64,000 bases of DNA from Cynocephalus volans (taxonomy: Eukaryota; Chordata; Mammalia; Dermoptera; Cynocephalidae). Positions 33,750-44,865 of the stretch are shown piece by piece (within the stretch, counting starts at the first letter, position 1; each line of letters opens with the position of its first letter). The stretch spans positions 48,547,001 to 48,611,000 of the forward strand of contig NC_084468.1 of assembly GCF_027409185.1 (NCBI RefSeq), written 5' to 3'. Below the pieces are notes generated by a model, which was not told the origin of the DNA, did no database searches, and saw only the letters and a program-made list of their open reading frames with translations. Position numbers and translations under genes: made by a program.

Positions 33750-34897
33750 TATTTGTAGAGGTGGCCAACTTGTGACAGTGAGCTCTTAATTGATCTGGGG
33801 AAACTGAAGAAGCCATTTATGTCTCTGTAAATTTCTTTAATAAACTGCTCTGTTTTGCTATCGCCACAGTTACCTTGTAAAATTAGCCAAAAGTCTAGAT
33901 GGAGGATTTTGAACTGCATCTTTTGAGCAATGGAAAGGACTTGTGGAATTTTAAGCCAGTAAAAAAATGTTCAGATATACTTTTTAGCATTTGCCTATAG
34001 AATGGCAAATGGATTAGAGGAGGATGAGATTTAATGCAGAAAGATAAAAGCTAAGGTACTGTAGTTTCCCAGGGAAAGCCTATAGTGATTTGGACTAAGG
34101 CGACGGCAGTGGGATATAGAGAAAAGGGTGATCAAGTAATATTTAGAAGGTTAAATCAAATGTATTTGGGGACAGCATGGATACAAACTGGGGTTAAGGG
34201 AAAAGGAATCATTCAAAGATGCTACTCGAGCAATTGGGTGGCTGCAGATCTATTTACTGAAATAGACAACACAGAAAGAAGAGCAAGTGTATTGGGAAGA
34301 TCATGAGTTTGCTTTGGGCATGATCACATTTATGTACCTGTGATACATGGAGGTGAAGATGTGAAGTAAATCTGGATTCACTCTGTAACATTCCAGGTTG
34401 CTGTAGAACCAGCACCATGTTGTTTGGACAGGTGGATGAACTGATGATCCGTAAGAAGGAACAGGCATCAAAGAAGAGGGCCAGAGCCTCATAGGTTGCT
34501 TTTTTCCAACCCTCTATTGCTTTGACTTGGGAAGATGGGCAGTTGTGTTACCAGGTGTGTGCCTAACTGCTCACAGGGATCACTAGGTTGGGAGGGGGCC
34601 TAATCAGTGGGGTTTTTTTCAACTTCAAAATTCATGACAACAGATGAGAATTTTAACTTGGATAATCCAAATGTATTGGTTGGTTTCTGTTGCTTATCAC
34701 AAAATACACGGAACTGGGTATTTTATAAAGAAAACAAAATTTATTGCTTACAGTTTCAGAGGCTGGGAAGTCCAAAGTTTAGGGAACACAGTTCGTGAAG
34801 GTCTTAGTGGTGGCGACTGTGACCCAGGGATTTCATATAGCAGACAATGGTCCTCCTCATGCACTCTTCTTTTAAAGCCCTCAGAACCACACCCCTG

Positions 34898-36430
34898 GTT
34901 TCAAGATGGCGGCGGCTGCGGCGGCTGGCGCGGAGTAGCTGAGGTGGAAAAGGTGGCCACTGGGCCTCAGGCAGCCGGGAAACTTGTGGACCTTTCTCTG
35001 GCCATCTCTTAAGGGAGGACTGCTGCTGCTGGCCGGTCATGGGGGCTCAACGCCACTTTGCCCCCGGCAGGAGAGGCTGCCTCATTTACAGGCAACAGCT
35101 TTGAAGTGTGGAGCAGGAAAAGAACTGATTCTTAGCTGCAAAAGTGAGTCTTGAAACAGGGAACACGGCACCAGGGCTGCTGTGGATGCAGCCAGGATCC
35201 CGGAGGCTGGGGCCGCACTGAAGGCGGCCAGCTGCCCTATCCAGGATTCGAGGCTTTAGGCCGGCATTAAAGAAGACTCCTGGGAGCGCCCGAGCGGCGC
35301 CGCGACTGAACAGCCCGAGGCGGCAGCGCCGAGAACACGGAAGGCAACAAACCAGAGACAGAGCGAGCGCCCGACCTGGCACAGCACTGTGAGTGATCCC
35401 TGGCAAAGCTCTGTTCGGGGGGTGGATGCCCACGCGGCTCCCCGCCTGCACCACCAGGCCACTCACTGCCCCGGTGCTGCCTCCATTTTCCCAGGTGCGG
35501 GCAGCTCCGCCCTGCTCGGCCATCACTGAGCCCATTTGCTTGGCCTGGCGCGGGGCTTTCCGGACCCTGCGGGCCGACCTCCTCTCCCACTCCCTCCAAG
35601 GTTCTCTGGCAGGGCTGGGGGTGTGGGGCGTCCCGACCAGTTTTGGGAGGGCTAGGAAGTACGGGCGGGCCGACTGTCACTCCACCACACCCTGGACTCC
35701 GGCCCCGGTAAACTTCCTGTTACTGGGAGGCAGATACCATCTCTGCGACCACCAGTTTGGAAAAAAGCCTAACGAATTTCTGGTTGGGAATAGTGTGGTA
35801 GGAGAGTTCCCAGGTCTGCTTGAACCTGCCGGAGAGCAGGCTGCAGGCGGGCACTAGACTCGGTTTATACCGGGGGGATACAAAGGTGAACAAGACCCGA
35901 GAAAGATCTACACAGTGCTACAAAGGCACCCAGAGAGACTGGTCGTCTGTGCCTAGCAGAAACCTGGTAGACTTCCTGGGCAAGGCGGTGCTGAGCAGGG
36001 TCTTGAAGGCCCAGCTGATAGACGAGGGGTGCAGAAGACACGCTCCAACCCAGCACAGTGTGCACAGAGGGGGGAGACGTGCGGCCAGGGAGGCGGAGAC
36101 TCGACAGAAACCACACACCCGGTGGGGTCGCCACTGCACGATCTAACAGCCTGGGCCAGAGCACACTGAACGGGGAGAAGTCCTGTACAGAAAGTGAAAG
36201 CTCAACAGAGATCACACACCCTGTGGTACGTGATCCACCAGCCCAGCAGAGTACAAGCTGACCAGAAAGGTGGATCCCCGGAGAAGCCCAAGACCCGAGG
36301 CAACCACACACACAAGACACTAGAGGCCAACTGAGCAGTCACGGCGGGAGCCATACCAAATTGGCAACCACAGCAACATCCTAGTTAGTCATTAGTCTTA
36401 AACCGGTGGACTGTGAAACCCCCTGCCACA
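34898..36430 (+). promoter_or_regulatory. L1 5'UTR / internal promoter, CpG-rich
   Basis: This 1.5-kb GC- and CpG-rich leader contrasts with the CpG-poor surroundings. Length exceeds the ~0.9 kb of human L1. In human L1 the 5'UTR carries a Pol II promoter that starts at its own first base; the position and composition here suggest the same. It contains an imperfect ~101-bp internal duplication (from about 36,100 and 36,201) and open frames on both strands. The longest antisense frames are 149-151 codons (35,535-35,086 and 36,320-35,865). I treat these frames as by-products of base composition. Confidence 0.8.
34902..34913 (+). promoter_or_regulatory. YY1-like site at the L1 5' end
   Basis: CAAGATGGCGGC begins five bases into the element. 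A CAAGATGGC YY1 site in the first ~20 bases is the element that positions transcription start in human L1. Function here is inferred by analogy. Confidence 0.7.
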
Positions 36431-37411
36431 ATGAATAAACACCAAAAAAAAGACACTAGAAATACAAAAAATCAAGAAAGTACACCACCAAAAGTTAATA
36501 AATCTCATACTCTAGATCCTATAGAACAAGAAGCCCTTGAAATAACTGATAAGGAATTTCGAGTGATAATTCTAAGGAAACTGAATGAGATACAAGAAAA
36601 CTCAGCTAGACATCATGATGAAATGAGGAAAAGTATACAGGATCTGAAAGAGGAAATATACAAGGAAATCAATGTCCTGAAAAAAAATGTAGCAGAACTT
36701 GCTGAACTGAAGAAGTTATTCAGCGAAATAAAAAACACAACGGAGAGTTTAACCAGCAGGCTTGTCGAAGTTGAAGAGAGAACCTCTGAACTTGAAGATG
36801 GGCTGTTTGAAATAACACAAGCAGACAAAAAGAAAGAAAAAAGAATCAAGGACATGGAAGAAAATCTGAGAGAGATATCAGACAACCTCAAGCGCTCAAA
36901 TATCCGAGTCATGGGTATTCCAGAAGGGGAGGAAAATGGAGATTCCATTGAAAACATATTCAACAAAATAGTGGCAGAAAACTTCCCAGGTATAGGAAAA
37001 ATCACAGATCTTCAGATCCAGGAAGCTCAACGATCTCCAAACGTATTCAACCCAAAAAGGCCTTCTCCAAGACATGTCATAGTCAAATTGGCAAAACTCA
37101 GAGACAAAGAGAGAATCTTAAAAGCTGCAAGAGAGAAGCGTCAAATCACCTATAAGGGAGCCCCAATCAGGTTAACATCAGACTTTTCATCACAAACCCT
37201 AAAAGCTAGAAAGGAATGGGATGATATTTTCAAAATACTAAAAGACAAAGATTGCCAGCCAAGAATACTCTACCCTGCAAGGCTATCCTTCCGAAATGAG
37301 GGGCAAATAGTATATTTCTCAGACAAACAAAAACTGCGGGAGTTCACTACCACAAGACCACCCTTACAAGAAATCCTCAAGGGAGTACTGGGTTTGGTTC
37401 CTGAAAAATAA
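36431..37411 (+). CDS. ORF1: L1 ORF1p, RNA-binding chaperone
   Basis: It encodes 326 aa from the ATG at 36,431 (A at -3). The open frame extends 18 bases further upstream, but only to a GTG, so the ATG is preferred. ORF1p trimerises, coats L1 RNA in cis and acts as a nucleic-acid chaperone in the cytoplasmic RNP. Order seen: a basic, polar N-terminus (1-40); a heptad-rich coiled coil (about 43-155); an RRM-like region starting NIRVMGIPEGEE (157-168); and the C-terminal domain with KLAKLRDKERILKAAREK (220-237), TYKGAPIRLTSDFS (240-253) and YPARLSF (281-287). No stops, frameshifts or missing blocks, and the size is close to human ORF1p (338 aa). ORF2 follows after 187 bp on the same bicistronic RNA. 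Confidence 0.95.
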   Translation: MNKHQKKDTRNTKNQESTPPKVNKSHTLDPIEQEALEITDKEFRVIILRKLNEIQENSARHHDEMRKSIQDLKEEIYKEINVLKKNVAELAELKKLFSEIKNTTESLTSRLVEVEERTSELEDGLFEITQADKKKEKRIKDMEENLREISDNLKRSNIRVMGIPEGEENGDSIENIFNKIVAENFPGIGKITDLQIQEAQRSPNVFNPKRPSPRHVIVKLAKLRDKERILKAAREKRQITYKGAPIRLTSDFSSQTLKARKEWDDIFKILKDKDCQPRILYPARLSFRNEGQIVYFSDKQKLREFTTTRPPLQEILKGVLGLVPEK

Positions 37412-37598
37412 CTACCACTGCCATAAAAACCTAAGAAAAATCTAAACCCGCTAGTACAATAAAAATGGCATTCATGAAGAGAAAACAAGCTAACAAAAAC
37501 ACTATCTACAACCTAAGGAACCAACAAACAAAGAAACCAAACAGTAAATCAGAAAGCAAGGAACAAAAGACACCTAAGACAACCAAACAACCAATAAA

Positions 37599-40500
37599 AT
37601 GCTAAGAATAAATCAACACCTTTCAATAACAACTCTTAATGTTAAAGGCTTAAATTCCCCAATTAAAAGACACAGACTGGCTGACTGGATCAAAAAGCAG
37701 GACCCAACTATATGCTGCCTACAAGAGACCCACCTCACCCATAAAGATTCACACAGACTAAGAGTAAAAGGATGGAAAAAGATTTACCATGCAAACAGAA
37801 AAGAAAAACGAGCTGGAGTGGCTATTCTTATATCTGACAAAATAGACTTTAAACTAAAAACCATAAAAAGAGACAATGAGGGACACTACTTAATGATAAA
37901 AGGACTGATCCATCAAGAAGACATAACAATCATAAATATGTACGCACCCAATGTTGGAGCAGCCAGATTTATAAAACAAACTCTATTAGACCTAAAGAAG
38001 GAAATAGACACTAATACCATAATAGCAGGGGACCTGAACACTCCACTGTCAATATTAGACAGATCATCTAGGCAAAGAATCAGTAAAGAAACACAAGATC
38101 TAAACAAGACTCTAGACCAATTGGAATTGGCAGATATCTACAGAACATTCCACCCAACAACCTCAGAATATTCATTCTTCTCATCAGCACATGGATCATT
38201 CTCCAAGATAGATCACATATTAGGTCACAAATCAAGTCTCAATAAATTCAAAAATATTGGAATTATCCCATGTATCTTCTCAGACCACAATGGATTAAAA
38301 CTAGAAATTAATAACAAACAAAACTCTGGAAACTATACAAACACATGGAAATTAAACAGCATTCTACTTAATGACATATGGGTCCAAGAAGAAATCAAGC
38401 AGGAAATCAAAAAGTTTATTGAAACTAATGAAAACAATGATACATCATACCAAAACCTGTGGGATACTGCAAAAGCAGTATTGAGGGGAAAATTTATTGC
38501 ATTAAATGCTCACTTCAGAAGAATGGAAAGATGGCAAGTGAACAACCTAACACTTCACCTTAAAGAACTAGAAAAACAAGAACAATCCAATCCTAAAGTT
38601 AGCAGACGGAAAGAAATCATTAAGATCAGAGCAGAACTGAATGAAATTGAAAACCAAAAAACAATTCAAAAGATCAACGAATCAAAAAGTTGGTTTTTTG
38701 AAAAGATAAATAAAATTGACAAACCATTAGCATGGCTAACAAAAAAAAGAAGAGAGAAGACTCAAATAACCAAAATTAGAAATGAAAAAGGCGATATTAC
38801 AACTGATTCATCTGAAATACAAGGAATCATTCGAGACTACTATAAACAACTATACGCCAACAAATTTGAAAATCTGGAGGAAATGGATAAATTTCTGGAC
38901 ACACACAAGCTCCCAAAACTGAACCGTGAAGACGTAGAAAATTTGAACAGACCAATAACAATAAAGGAGATTGAAGCTGTTATCAGAAGGCTCCCAACAA
39001 AGAAAAGCCCAGGACCAGATGGATTCACAGCAGAATTTTATCAAACATTCAAAGAGGAATTGACACCGATTCTTTACAAACTATTCCAAAAGATTGAAAT
39101 GGACGCAAATCTCCCAAACTCATTCTATGAAGCAAACATCATCCTGATACCAAAACCAGGTAAAGATATAACCAAAAAAGAAAACTACAGGCCGATATCC
39201 TTGATGAATATAGATGCAAAAATCCTCACTAAAATACTAGCAAACAGAATACAGCAACACATACGAAAAATTATTCATCACGATCAAGTGGGATTCATCC
39301 CAGGGATGCAAGGTTGGTTCAACATACGCAAATCAATAAATGTGATACACCATATTAATAAACTCAAACACAAGGACCATATGATCATCTCTATAGATGC
39401 TGAAAAAGCATTTGATAAAGTTCAGCACTCATTCATGACAAAGACCCTCTATAAGTTAGGTATAGAGGGAAAGTATCTCAACATAATTAAAGCCATATAT
39501 GCCAAACCCACTGCCAATATCATCCTGAATGGGGAAAAGCTGAAAGCTTTTCCTTTAAGAACAGGCACTAGACAAGGATGCCCACTCTCACCACTCCTAT
39601 TCAACATAGTGTTGGAAGTACTAGCCAGAGCAATCAGAGAAGAGAAGGAAATAAAGGGCATCCAGATTGGAAAAGATGAAGTCAAACTGTCCCTGTTTGC
39701 AGATGACATGATCCTATATATTGAACAGCCTAAAACCTCTACAAAAAAACTGTTGGAATTGATAAATGATTTCAGCACAGTAGCAGGATACAAAATCAAC
39801 ACACAAAAATCAGTAGCATTTCTTTTCTCCAATAGTGAACATGCAGAAGGAGAAATCAAGAAAGCCTGCCCATTTACAATAGCCACCAAAAAAATAAAAT
39901 ACTTAGGAATTGAGTTAACCAAGGAGGTGAAAAATCTCTATAATGAGAACTACAAACCACTGCTGAGAGAAATTAGAGAGGATACAAGAAGATGGAAAGA
40001 TATCCCATGCTCTTGGATTGGAAGAATCAACATAGTGAAAATGTCCATACTACCCAAAGTGATATACAAATTCAATGCAATCCCCATCAAAATTCCAAAG
40101 ACATTTTTCTCAGAAATGGAAAAAACTATTCAGACATTTATATGGAACAATAAAAGACCACGAATAGCCAAAGCAATGCTCAGCAAAAAAAATAAAGCTG
40201 GAGGCATAACACTACCTGACTTTAAGCTATACTACAAAGCTATAATAACCAAAACAGTATGGTACTGGCATAAAAACAGACACACTGACCAATGGAATAG
40301 AATAGAGAATCCAGAAATCAACCCTCACACTTACTGCCATCTGATCTTTGACAAAGGCACCAAGCCTATTCACTGGGGAAGGGACTGCCTCTTCAGCAAG
40401 TGGTGCTGGGATAACTGGATATCGTTATGCAGGAGAATGAAACTAGATCCATACCTCTCACCATATACTAAAATCAACTCAAAATGGATTAAGGATTTAA

Positions 40501-41426
40501 ATATACACCCTGAGACAATAAAACTTCTTAAAGAAAACATAGGAGAAACACTTCAGGAAATAGGACTGGGCACAGACTTCATGAATACGACCCCAAAAGC
40601 ACGGGCAACCAAAGGAAAAATAAACAAATGGGATTATATCAAACTAAAAAGCTTCTGCACAGCAAAAGAAACAATTAAAAGAGTTAAAATACAACCAACA
40701 GAGTGGGAGAAAATATTTGCAAAATATACATCTGACAAAGGATTAATATCCAGAATATATAAGGAACTCAAACAACTTTACAAGAAGAAAACAAGCAACC
40801 CAATTAAAAAATGGGCAAAAGAGCTAAGTAGGCATTTCTCTAAGGAAGATATCCAAATGGCCAACAGACATATGAAAAAATGCTCAACATCACTCAGCAT
40901 CCGGGAAATGCAAATCAAAACCACATTGAGATACCATCTAACCCCAGTTAGGATGGCTAAAATCCAAAAGACTATGAACGATAAATGCTGGCGAGGCTGC
41001 GGAGAAAAAGGAACTCTCATACATTGTTGGAGGGACTGCAAAATGGTGCAGCCTCTATGGAAAATGGTATGGAGGTTCCTTAAACAATTGCAAATAGATC
41101 TACCATACGACCCAGCCATCCCACTGTTGGGAATATACCCAGAGGAATGGAAATCATCAAGTCGAAGGTATACCTGTTCCCCAATGTTCATCGCAGCACT
41201 CTTTACAATAGCCAAGAGTTGGAACCAGCCCAAATGCCCATCATCAGATGAGTGGATACGGAAAATGTGGTACATCTACACAATGGAATACTACTCAGCT
41301 ATAAAAACGAATGAAATACTGCCATTTGCAACAACATGGATGGACCTCGAGAGAATTATATTAAGTGAAACAAGTCAGGCACAGAAAGAGCAATACCACA
41401 TGTTCTCACTTATTGGTGGGAGCTAA
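37599..41426 (+). CDS. ORF2: L1 ORF2p, endonuclease and reverse transcriptase
   Basis: It encodes 1275 aa, the same length as human ORF2p, starting [23 protein letters not shown]2p nicks target DNA and copies L1 RNA at the nick (target-primed reverse transcription). Landmarks fall at the human residue numbers: endonuclease N14, E43 (QETHL), Y115 (YAPN), D145 and N147 (GDLN), D205 (KIDH), D229 and H230 (SDHN); reverse transcriptase D600 ([10 protein letters not shown]) and F700-A-D702-D703 (FADD); the C-terminal CX3CX7HX4C cluster C1130, C1134, H1142, C1147. I found no missing catalytic residue. Translation in this family depends on unconventional reinitiation after ORF1. Whether less conserved positions weaken activity cannot be told by eye. 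Confidence 0.96.
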   Translation: MLRINQHLSITTLNVKGLNSPIKRHRLADWIKKQDPTICCLQETHLTHKDSHRLRVKGWKKIYHANRKEKRAGVAILISDKIDFKLKTIKRDNEGHYLMIKGLIHQEDITIINMYAPNVGAARFIKQTLLDLKKEIDTNTIIAGDLNTPLSILDRSSRQRISKETQDLNKTLDQLELADIYRTFHPTTSEYSFFSSAHGSFSKIDHILGHKSSLNKFKNIGIIPCIFSDHNGLKLEINNKQNSGNYTNTWKLNSILLNDIWVQEEIKQEIKKFIETNENNDTSYQNLWDTAKAVLRGKFIALNAHFRRMERWQVNNLTLHLKELEKQEQSNPKVSRRKEIIKIRAELNEIENQKTIQKINESKSWFFEKINKIDKPLAWLTKKRREKTQITKIRNEKGDITTDSSEIQGIIRDYYKQLYANKFENLEEMDKFLDTHKLPKLNREDVENLNRPITIKEIEAVIRRLPTKKSPGPDGFTAEFYQTFKEELTPILYKLFQKIEMDANLPNSFYEANIILIPKPGKDITKKENYRPISLMNIDAKILTKILANRIQQHIRKIIHHDQVGFIPGMQGWFNIRKSINVIHHINKLKHKDHMIISIDAEKAFDKVQHSFMTKTLYKLGIEGKYLNIIKAIYAKPTANIILNGEKLKAFPLRTGTRQGCPLSPLLFNIVLEVLARAIREEKEIKGIQIGKDEVKLSLFADDMILYIEQPKTSTKKLLELINDFSTVAGYKINTQKSVAFLFSNSEHAEGEIKKACPFTIATKKIKYLGIELTKEVKNLYNENYKPLLREIREDTRRWKDIPCSWIGRINIVKMSILPKVIYKFNAIPIKIPKTFFSEMEKTIQTFIWNNKRPRIAKAMLSKKNKAGGITLPDFKLYYKAIITKTVWYWHKNRHTDQWNRIENPEINPHTYCHLIFDKGTKPIHWGRDCLFSKWCWDNWISLCRRMKLDPYLSPYTKINSKWIKDLNIHPETIKLLKENIGETLQEIGLGTDFMNTTPKARATKGKINKWDYIKLKSFCTAKETIKRVKIQPTEWEKIFAKYTSDKGLISRIYKELKQLYKKKTSNPIKKWAKELSRHFSKEDIQMANRHMKKCSTSLSIREMQIKTTLRYHLTPVRMAKIQKTMNDKCWRGCGEKGTLIHCWRDCKMVQPLWKMVWRFLKQLQIDLPYDPAIPLLGIYPEEWKSSSRRYTCSPMFIAALFTIAKSWNQPKCPSSDEWIRKMWYIYTMEYYSAIKTNEILPFATTWMDLERIILSETSQAQKEQYHMFSLIGGS

Positions 41427-41635
41427 AAATTAATATATAAATTCACACACACACATGCACACATACACACACAAACCGGGGGGGGGGGGAAGAAGATATA
41501 ACAACCACAATTATTTGAAGTTGATACAACAAACAAACAGAAAGGACATGGTTGGGGGGGAGGGGGGGAGGGAGAAGGGAGGGAGGTTTTGGTGATGGGG
41601 AGCATTAATCAGCTACAATGTATATCGACAAAATA

Positions 41636-41666
<31 letters not shown>
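41427..41666 (+). promoter_or_regulatory. L1 3'UTR with G-rich tract, AATAAA and poly(A)
   Basis: After the ORF2 stop come a (CA)n-like stretch, an 11-G run near 41,478-41,489 and a polypurine block (about 41,552-41,587) with at least four G-runs of three or more, able to form a G-quadruplex. G-rich 3'UTR tracts are a general mammalian L1 feature. AATAAA lies at 41,632-41,637 and the pure poly(A) starts at 41,641. Confidence 0.88.
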
Positions 41667-41671
<5 letters not shown>

Positions 41672-41854
41672 CACACCCCTGACCACATTATTAATCCATT
41701 CACTACTGCAAGGTCCTACAGTCCAATAACCTCTTCAAGTCTTCACCTTTCAATTACCGCAATACAATTTCCCACTCTCAACAGTTACAGTGGAAATCAA
41801 GCTTCCAATACATGAACCATGGAAGACATAGTTCAATCAATCCACAGCACCAAA

Positions 41855-42514
41855 ATTTCACTAGCAAAATAAGAACCACATCTGGAAAGAAATAAGCCAT
41901 TTGGTTATTGGTCATAAATACAATGAATTTTAGGCATTTTGTGTCACACACATAATTATGTGACATAGCTATGTCTTACCAAGAAGCATTTTCTGCTACT
42001 TTTCATTGTCGCATATATTGCGCACCTCCTGTATTTAATAAAAAAAAATCGTAAATGAAATACTCTGGTCCTTATGTGTTTGATTATTATCATATTCTAG
42101 CCATTCCTAATCTTCCCATGTGTAGAAGATGACTAATTTAAGGAGGGAAAATGTATAATCAAAGCTTAAAAAATAATGATAATCGGTCATCTTCAGAATA
42201 AGCACTACTTATTCTGAAAATTGAGTGAAGTTACACAGCAGCATCAGGGGACACATCTACTCTATTTATAAATCAAAAGTTGATAGGCAGGCCTTTAGCA
42301 CCTGAGTGAATATTAATGAGGCTTAATGTCTGGATGCCAGGCTATTACTTTATGACCACATTTGCTGGCACAAGCAGGACTGCTCTTAGTTTTGGGAGAA
42401 AATCTATGAGACTGAGAGGATTGATAAAATATTGGAAATAACAATTCAAATAGGGCATACAGCAGATTACAGTGGTCCCCAGTACTCATCCTTCTTTGCT
42501 TTTATGTTTTCTAT
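41855..42514. other. unassigned sequence with a short hairpin
   Basis: No gene or repeat recognised. A perfect 11-bp stem, TTCAGAATAAG with CTTATTCTGAA and the 5-nt loop CACTA, occupies 42,192-42,218. Confidence 0.45.
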
Positions 42515-42554
42515 TTTTAAGATTTAAAAAAATCCTTTTATTGAAGTATAACAT

Positions 42555-42978
42555 TGTAGTGGATTGAATTATGTCCTGCCAAAACTCAGTGAAGCTTGAA
42601 TTGTGTCCCCCAAGTTTTATGTATTAGAAACTTGGCCCCCATTGTGACTGTTAAGAGGATGGGAAATCCTATTATCGTAATTGAAGGGTGGGGCCTTGAA
42701 GAGGTGATTGGATTGTAGGACCATGCAGTAGAGAATGGATTAAAAATGGTGGTCAAGGGCATGGTTCTGAGGGCTTTCAAAGAACAGAGAGGAGAGTCTG
42801 TCTTTCTCTTCTCTCTCTGCTTCCACCAGTTTGCAATGTGAAACCTCTGGGTCACAGTCACCACCAACAGATGGACTTTAGACTACCCGGTCTCAGGAAC
42901 TGTAAACAATAAATTTCATTTTCTTATAACTCACCCAGTTTTGAGTATTTTGTCATAAGCAACAGAAATAGACTAACA
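42555..42978 (+). repeat. solo MaLR LTR 1 in L1M
   Basis: It starts TGTAGTGGATTGAATTATG and contains GTGACTGTTAAGAGGATGGG and GATTGTAGGACCATGCAG. It ends near AACAGAAATAGACTAACA. AACAT occurs at both edges (42550-42554 and 42975-42979), but the second overlaps the LTR end, so the duplication is doubtful. The 93-codon antisense frame within it is chance. Confidence 0.8.
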
Positions 42979-43367
42979 TAGAAAGTATATCCATTTTAAA
43001 AATCGAATGCATCCACGCACCCAGATCAAATGACAGAACATTACCACCATCTCAGAAGCCCTCTCATTTCTTTTGCACTTACCACCTACCCCTAGCACAC
43101 ACAAAAGGAACTTGATACTGAGTTATCATAGCATGGATTAATTTGGCCTGTTTTTGTACTTCATATAAATTGAATCATACAGCATTTTTTGTGAAAGTTT
43201 CTTTCATTAATTGTATTTTCATCTGTAATGTTGCTTATAGTGGTAGATTATTCATTACCTAGTCTGATGTCAGTGGGAATTTGGCTAGTTTCCAGTTTAG
43301 GACTCTTATCACAGCCCTGCTATGAACATTCCAATCCATGTCTTTTTATGACCATGCATTTCTCTTA

Positions 43368-43787
43368 GGTATTCATGTGGATTCATTGGATCGTGTCCCC
43401 CAAAGTCCATACATTAAAGCTTAATCCCCACTGTAACTTTTGAGAGTGGGAAATCCTATATGGCAATTGAAAGGTGGGCCTTGAAGAGATGATTAGAGTG
43501 TAGGACCATGCCGTAGTGAATGGATTAATAATGGTGATAAGGAGCATGGTTCTGAGGGCTTTAAAAAGAGAGCACATGAGAAGCTTTCTTTCTGCTCTGC
43601 ATTTTCTGCCATGTGAGACCCCTGCATTGCCGTAAATCCAACTTCAAAGAAGACCCTCATCAGATATGTTTCCCGGACTTTGGACTCCCCAGCCTCAGAA
43701 ACTGTAAGCAATAAATTTTGTTTACTTACATATTACCCACTTCCAGGTATTTTGTTATAAGCAACAGAAATGGACTAATACGGGTAT
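43368..43787 (+). repeat. solo MaLR LTR 2 in L1M, GGTAT target duplication
   Basis: The LTR at 43373-43782 begins TCATGTGGATTC (TG changed to TC) and ends AATGGACTAATACG. GGTAT is perfectly duplicated at 43368-43372 and 43783-43787, and joining the flanks restores the L1M sequence. Confidence 0.88.
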
Positions 43788-43864
43788 ATACCTAGCAGTG
43801 GAATTGCTAGGTCATGTTTATTTCTGTATCTGTGGATCTGCATATGTAATAAAAACCATGAGTT

Positions 43865-44215
43865 TACCTCATCCTTCTTTGTAACCACACCTTTTGCCAT
43901 GTGACTTTGCAGTTTCTTCTCTCCCTTATGTCAGTTTGTCCATATGATTTGCTTTGGTCCTTGGCATGTTACAGGTGTGACATGACCAAAGGCTTCAAAA
44001 GCATTTGCTCTGTTGGGCTTGCTCTGCTCTTCCCTCATCATGAGAAGAATATGTCTTGATCAGTCCTGTAGTCCCAGAGGGATGAGAGACAGGTGGAGCA
44101 GAGCCAGGCCACCCCTGACAAGCGCAGTCTGGAGCAGCCAACCCCCTGCTGACCTGCAGCTGAGTTTTGGTGAGGTTTACAATGTGACAATGATGTAGCA
44201 TTAGCTAACTGATAT
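43865..44215 (+). repeat. possible ancient LTR-like repeat
   Basis: TTTTGCCATGTGACTTTGC, GGTGTGACATGACCAAAGGC, GTGGAGCAGAGCCAGGCC and GCTGACCTGCAGCTGAG run in the order of an old mammalian LTR-type repeat. Subfamily not named. Confidence 0.4.
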
Positions 44216-44642
44216 GGAGAATTGTAGACTCAGCAGAAAGATCCTAGCTAATGTTAGTAACCTGAGGGAAATGAGAATGAGAGAGAGAAAGACAGATGGG
44301 CAGCAGACATACAGACAGACAGACACACACACATAGGGAGAGAGAAAGAAGAGAAATGTTGACATCGGATTGATAAATAATTCAGTATAAGAGAGCACAA
44401 TTATTTTGAGGTTAAAGTGAAAACACTGAGGAAAGTCAAAGCCTTAGCACATGAGGAATGGAAACATGAATGCATCTAGAAAAAAAAAGACTCAAGAGGA
44501 TTTGATGCCAAGGAAAATGACTAATCACCAATTTGTGAATGAAGACGTAAAAACAGCAGGAGTTGCTGCAGGAGAATTCTGTCTCTCCTAAGGCGAATCT
44601 TCTTCCCTTTCCCTTCTTGCTTTCTCACCTCTGCCCCTAAGG
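44216..44642. other. unassigned sequence with purine-rich stretch
   Basis: A GA-rich and (CA)n-like stretch at 44,270-44,350. Nothing else recognised. Confidence 0.45.
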
Positions 44643-44865
44643 CAGTTGTTCTCCTGGGGTAATTTTGCCCCCCAACAAGACATCTTTCAATGACTGGAGA
44701 TGTTATTGATGGTCAGGACTTCAGGGGTTAGTGATACTGTCATCCAGTGGGTAGAGGTCAGAGATGCTGTTAAACATCCTACAATGTGCAGGATGCTACC
44801 TGCCTCCCCGCAACATAGAATTATACAATCCAAAATCTCAACAGTGCCAGGCTCGAGAAACCTTG
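44643..44865 (+). repeat. MER20-like hAT element
   Basis: It starts CAGTTGTTCTCCTGGGG and ends GGCTCGAGAAACCTTG, an imperfect inverted pair. Inside are TTTTGCCCCCCAACAAGAC, CAGTGGGTAGAGGTCAGAGA and AAACATCCTACAATGTGCAG. The two small frames on opposite strands are not genes. Confidence 0.8.

Larger units (their letters stand above)
34883..41681 (+). mobile_element. full-length, apparently intact L1 retrotransposon
   Basis: The element spans 34898-41666 (~6.8 kb): 5'UTR 34898-36430, ORF1, a 187-bp spacer, ORF2, 3'UTR 41427-41640 and poly(A) 41641-41666. The target-site duplication AGAACCACACCCCTG is perfect at 34883-34897 and 41667-41681; its first A is ambiguous with the tail. Both ORFs are open from start to stop, and the start carries a YY1-like motif as in human L1. 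Perfect duplications, a long pure tail and undamaged ORFs indicate a recent insertion and a possible active source element. The nick site implied (TTCT/GA on the bottom strand) departs from the usual TTTT/AA. Activity itself cannot be judged from sequence. Confidence 0.96.
34667..41854 (-). repeat. solo MaLR LTR, antisense, split by the full-length L1
   Basis: The LTR halves are 34672-34897 (TGTATTGGTTGGTTTCTG...) and 41682-41849 (...AATCAATCCACAGCA), together about 394 bp, the size of its relatives at 14,805 and 43,373. The LTR's own 5-bp duplication CCAAA survives at 34667-34671 and 41850-41854. The full-length L1 at 34,898-41,666 interrupts it and duplicated 15 bp of LTR sequence. Confidence 0.9.
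42515..43815 (-). repeat. ancient L1M 3' fragment, antisense, with two LTRs inserted
   Basis: The L1M parts are 42,515-42,554, 42,979-43,372 and 43,783-43,815. They contain CTTTTATTGAAGTATAACA, TCATATAAATTGAATCATAC, CTGCTATGAACATTCC and GGTATATACCTAGCAGTGG, the antisense 3' ORF2/3'UTR landmarks of old placental L1s in order. Two MaLR LTRs of the same subtype interrupt it. Confidence 0.78.

Noticed and set aside
35393..35857. 154-codon plus-strand frame in the L1 5'UTR
   Set aside because: It lies in GC-rich leader sequence, overlaps antisense frames and has no recognisable features.
36413..36430. Upstream extension of L1 ORF1 by six codons
   Set aside because: The extension begins with GTG; the ATG at 36,431 has a good context and matches the expected ORF1p start.
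38840..41275. Minus-strand frames of 60-165 codons across ORF2
   Set aside because: They are shadows of the strongly coding plus-strand ORF2.
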